Source: Hyphomicrobiales bacterium (GTDB lineage Bacteria; Pseudomonadota; Alphaproteobacteria; Rhizobiales; Rhizobiaceae). Taken from it: a stretch of 64,000 nt of DNA. Both the position numbers and the translations under genes were made by a program. Shown piece by piece: positions 61,725 through 64,000 of the stretch. How positions within the stretch are numbered: the first letter of the stretch is position 1; every line of letters starts with the position of its first letter. The notes under the pieces were generated by a model. It was not told the origin of the DNA, did not search any database, and saw only the letters and a list, made by a program, of their open reading frames with translations. The DNA is taken from contig UCEY01000046.1 in the NCBI GenBank assembly GCA_900471605.1, forward strand, positions 8,552 to 72,551, in the 5' to 3' direction.

Positions 61725-62861
61725 TTAGATCTTGCAGTCTTTGGCGTAGGCATCACCGTGGTCGGAGAAGATCTTCTCCACCGTCTTGTTGGTGATGACG
61801 CCGTTCTGCTTGATTACTTCCGTCAGGTAGATGTCCTGGATCGGATGCTGGTTGGTGTTGAACTTGAATTTTCCGCGCGGCGACTGGATGTCGGCCTTCT
61901 TCAGCTCGGCACCAAAGGCATCGGCGTTCTTGACGCTGGCCTTGGAAGCTGCAGCGACAATGAGCTGGGCTGCGTCATAGGCCTGGACGGCATAGATGGA
62001 CGGCAGGCGGTTATATTCCTTCTGGAAGTCCGCCAGGAACTTCTTGCTGGCGGCATTGTCGAAATCCGGGGCCCACTGGCCGGAGGCCTTGGCGCCGATC
62101 GCCGCATCGCCGATCGCCGGCAGGACGTCCTGGCTGAAGGAGAAGCCCGGGCCCATGACCGGGATCTTTACGCCCGACTGGGCGAACTGCTTCATGAAGG
62201 CGATGCCCATGCCGCCGGGCAGGAAGACGAATATGCCGTCGGCGCCGGATGCGCGCATCTGGGCGATTTCGGCCGCATAGTCGGTCTGGCCGACCTGGGT
62301 GTAGACTTCGGCGGCGAGCTGGCCCTTGTAATAACGCTTGAAGCCGGTCAGCGAATCCTTGCCGGCCGGATAGTTCGGGGCGAGGATGAACATCTTCTTG
62401 TAGCCCTTGTTGGCATATTCGCCCATGGCTTCATGAAGGTTGTCGTTCTGGTAGGCGGCGTTGAAATAGAGCTTGTTGCAGTTGGCGCCGGCAAGCGCCG
62501 CAGGCGCCGCGTTGGTCGATACGTAGAACTTGCCCTGGGCCACGGCGCTCGGCGCGACGGCCATCAAAAGGTTCGACCAGACGATGCCGGTCAGGATATC
62601 GACCTTGTCGCTCTGGATCATCTTGTCGGCGATCTGCACGGCCAGTTCCGGCTTCTGCGCATCGTCCTCGGTCACGACCGTGATGTCCTTGTTGCCGGCA
62701 TTCTTGATCGCCAGCATGAAACCGTCGCGCGTATCGATGCCGAGGCCGGCGCCGCCGCCCGAAAGCGTGGTGATCATGCCGATCTTCAGAGGCTCGGCGA
62801 AAGCCATGCCGGTGGTGCTCATGCTCAGCGCCAAGGTGGCCGCGGCAAGGATTTTCTTCAT
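61725..62861 (-). CDS. ABC transporter substrate-binding protein, LivK type (probably aromatic acid)
   Basis: 378 residues. Signal peptide MKKILAAATLALSMSTTGMA, then a type I periplasmic fold: LKIGMITTLSGGGAGLGIDT, DILTGIVWSNLLMAVAPSAV, YKKMFILAPNYPAGKDSLTG, FVFLPGGMGIAFMKQFAQSG. It belongs with LivK-like proteins that often bind aromatic acids in proteobacteria rather than leucine; the adjacent aryl-CoA ligase supports this. GGGAG precedes the ATG at 62861. First gene of livKHMGF-marR. Confidence 0.88.
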   Translation of the reverse strand: MKKILAAATLALSMSTTGMAFAEPLKIGMITTLSGGGAGLGIDTRDGFMLAIKNAGNKDITVVTEDDAQKPELAVQIADKMIQSDKVDILTGIVWSNLLMAVAPSAVAQGKFYVSTNAAPAALAGANCNKLYFNAAYQNDNLHEAMGEYANKGYKKMFILAPNYPAGKDSLTGFKRYYKGQLAAEVYTQVGQTDYAAEIAQMRASGADGIFVFLPGGMGIAFMKQFAQSGVKIPVMGPGFSFSQDVLPAIGDAAIGAKASGQWAPDFDNAASKKFLADFQKEYNRLPSIYAVQAYDAAQLIVAAASKASVKNADAFGAELKKADIQSPRGKFKFNTNQHPIQDIYLTEVIKQNGVITNKTVEKIFSDHGDAYAKDCKI

Positions 62862-62938
62862 GTGACGAACTCCCGTTTGTTTTTGTGTCGTTCCCGATGC
62901 CTTCGACGGACTTGAACATCCGCCGGGTCTTCTTTGTC

Positions 62939-62982
62939 TTCCACATTTGCGTGGAAACTTCCACTCTGGATATACGGTGGAA
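62939..62982. promoter_or_regulatory. Four-half-site operator array between CoA ligase and importer
   Basis: TTCCAC (62939), GTGGAA (62951), TTCCAC (62959) and GTGGAA (62977) alternate in inverted orientation; the middle pair makes the perfect palindrome GTGGAAACTTCCAC. They lie 78-121 bases upstream of the binding-protein start and just after the ligase gene. A plausible MarR target. Confidence 0.5.
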
Positions 62983-63003
62983 TTCAACAGTTATTCACTA
63001 TGG

Positions 63004-64000
63004 TTACGCCGGGGGCTTCTGCTTCAGGCGGAAGCGCTGGATCTTGCCGGACTCGGTCTTCGGCAGCGCATCGGTGAAGACGACCGAGCGCGGATATTTG
63101 TAAGGGGCGATCACCGCCTTGACGTGATCCTGCAGGATCTTGACGAGCAATTCGCTTGCCTCGAAGCCTTTCGCCAGAACCACATGCGCCTCGACGATCG
63201 TGCCCCGCGCCTCGTCCGACGCACCGATCACGGCGCATTCCAGCACGGCATCATGCTTCAGAAGCGCTGCTTCGACTTCCGGGCCGGCGATGTTGTAACC
63301 GGCCGAGACGATCATGTCGTCGGAGCGGGCGGCGAAGTGGAAATAACCGTCCTCGTCCTCGATAAAACTGTCGCCCGTCAGGTTCCAGCCGTCCCTGACA
63401 TAGTCCTTCTGGCGGTCGTCGGCGAGGTAACGGCAGCCGATCGGCCCCTTGACCGCCAGCTTGCCGATCGTGCCGCGCGGCACCTCGTTCATGTCGTCAT
63501 CGACAACGATCGCCTCGTAGCCGGTGAGCGGCTTGCCGGTGCTGGCCGGCTTTGAATCGCCGAGCCGGTTGGAGATGAAGATATGCAGCATCTCGGTGGC
63601 ACCGATGCCGTCGAGGATCGGCTTGCCGGTTTTCCTCACCCACTCGTCGAAGACAGGGCCCGGCAGGGTCTCGCCGGCGGACACGGCGATGCGCAGCGAC
63701 GACAGGTCGGCGCCGGCATCCATCGCCGCCAGCATGGCGCGATAGGCGGTCGGCGCGGTGAAGCTGATCGTCGCCTTGTAGGTCTCGATGATCTCGATCA
63801 TCTTCGGGGGCGTCGCCTGCTCCAGAAGGGTCGCGGCGGCGCCGAAACGCAAAGGGAAGACCGCGAGGCCGCCGAGGCCGAAGGTGAAGGCGAGCGGCGG
63901 GGAGCCGACGAACACGTCGTCCGGCGTGACGGAGAGCACTTCCTTCGCATAGGCATCGGCGATGATCAGGATATCGCGGTGAAAATGCATGGTCGCCTTC
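63004..64000 (-). CDS. Aromatic acid-CoA ligase, 2-aminobenzoate-CoA ligase-like (5' end beyond window)
   Basis: ANL-superfamily acyl-CoA synthetase that adenylates an aryl carboxylate and transfers it to CoA. The frame is open to the window end: codons before the in-window ATG read KAT, continuing the conserved SGTTGxPKAT P-loop, so the real start is outside. Visible: MHFHRDILIIADAY, DVFVGSPPLAFTFGLGGLAVF, the GIGATEM adenine motif, DGWNLTGDSFIEDEDGYF, hinge ARSDDMIVSAGYNI and catalytic Lys in PKTESGKIQRF. The sequence is most like 2-aminobenzoate/benzoate-CoA ligases; the exact acid is uncertain. Stop is 142 bases before the importer start. Confidence 0.85.
   Translation of the reverse strand, partial: KATMHFHRDILIIADAYAKEVLSVTPDDVFVGSPPLAFTFGLGGLAVFPLRFGAAATLLEQATPPKMIEIIETYKATISFTAPTAYRAMLAAMDAGADLSSLRIAVSAGETLPGPVFDEWVRKTGKPILDGIGATEMLHIFISNRLGDSKPASTGKPLTGYEAIVVDDDMNEVPRGTIGKLAVKGPIGCRYLADDRQKDYVRDGWNLTGDSFIEDEDGYFHFAARSDDMIVSAGYNIAGPEVEAALLKHDAVLECAVIGASDEARGTIVEAHVVLAKGFEASELLVKILQDHVKAVIAPYKYPRSVVFTDALPKTESGKIQRFRLKQKPPA

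Overview
The window is a GC-rich, gene-dense chromosomal segment from an alphaproteobacterium. It is most likely a member of the Rhizobiaceae (Rhizobium/Ensifer/Agrobacterium/Shinella group); I cannot name the genus. The reasons are the rimP-nusA-ylxR-infB order, an rpsA-cmk pair beside a FYDLN-acid gene and tRNA-Ala, a small RNA of the rhizobial alpha-r14/'cuckoo' type, CtrA-like sites, many carbohydrate ABC importers with ATGA overlaps, and rhizobial palindromic intergenic elements. I see no prophage, transposase, CRISPR array or rRNA.

Layout. 1-9.7 kb: a murein transglycosylase cut by the window edge, an MFS exporter, then the translation/transcription operon rimP-nusA-ylxR-infB with an attenuator-like leader and a hairpin over the infB ribosome-binding site. 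9.8-14.6 kb: a KduD-type dehydrogenase, exbB-exbD-tonB, and an Ldh-family oxidoreductase. 14.6-19.0 kb (minus): phoA behind a PHO-box promoter, followed by a three-gene ABC system with a His-rich permease. 19.1-19.3 kb: a strong candidate anti-Shine-Dalgarno sRNA. 19.4-23.2 kb: rnd and two unrecognised genes, each with a near-consensus CtrA site. 23.2-27.3 kb: rpsA and cmk with paiB where aroA is usual, a 57-codon ORF, the FYDLN gene and tRNA-Ala(GGC). 27.3-32.3 kb (minus): a small membrane protein, an EamA exporter, a PIG-L deacetylase and a ROK repressor. 32.5-39.1 kb (plus): a sugar ABC importer whose operon also holds an argininosuccinate-lyase paralogue and a PfkB kinase.

39.1-49.5 kb is an amino-sugar / peptidoglycan-sugar salvage locus. 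On the minus strand are murQ, a solute-binding protein, two permeases, a Gfo/Idh oxidoreductase and an ATPase. Divergent from them are a BadF-type kinase, a GntR regulator, an SIS-domain deaminase and nagA. Together they would import (N-acetyl)amino sugars, phosphorylate them without a PTS, remove lactate from MurNAc-6P, deacetylate, and deaminate to fructose-6P. Arrays of 11-bp-spaced TTGGTA repeats lie between the divergent units. 49.6-56.8 kb carries a TctDE-like two-component system, a periplasmic binding protein and the tripartite carboxylate transporter tctCBA. 56.9-64.0 kb (minus) holds an aromatic acyl-CoA ligase (cut by the window edge), a full branched-chain-type ABC importer, a MarR regulator and glutaminase; four TTCCAC/GTGGAA half-sites between the ligase and the importer suggest a shared aromatic-acid regulon.

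The most interesting items are the sRNA at 19.1-19.2 kb, the lyase/PfkB/PIG-L sugar locus, the phoA-linked His-rich ABC system, the infB hairpin and the two CtrA-site orphan genes. All functional calls come from reading the sequence; no database search was run.
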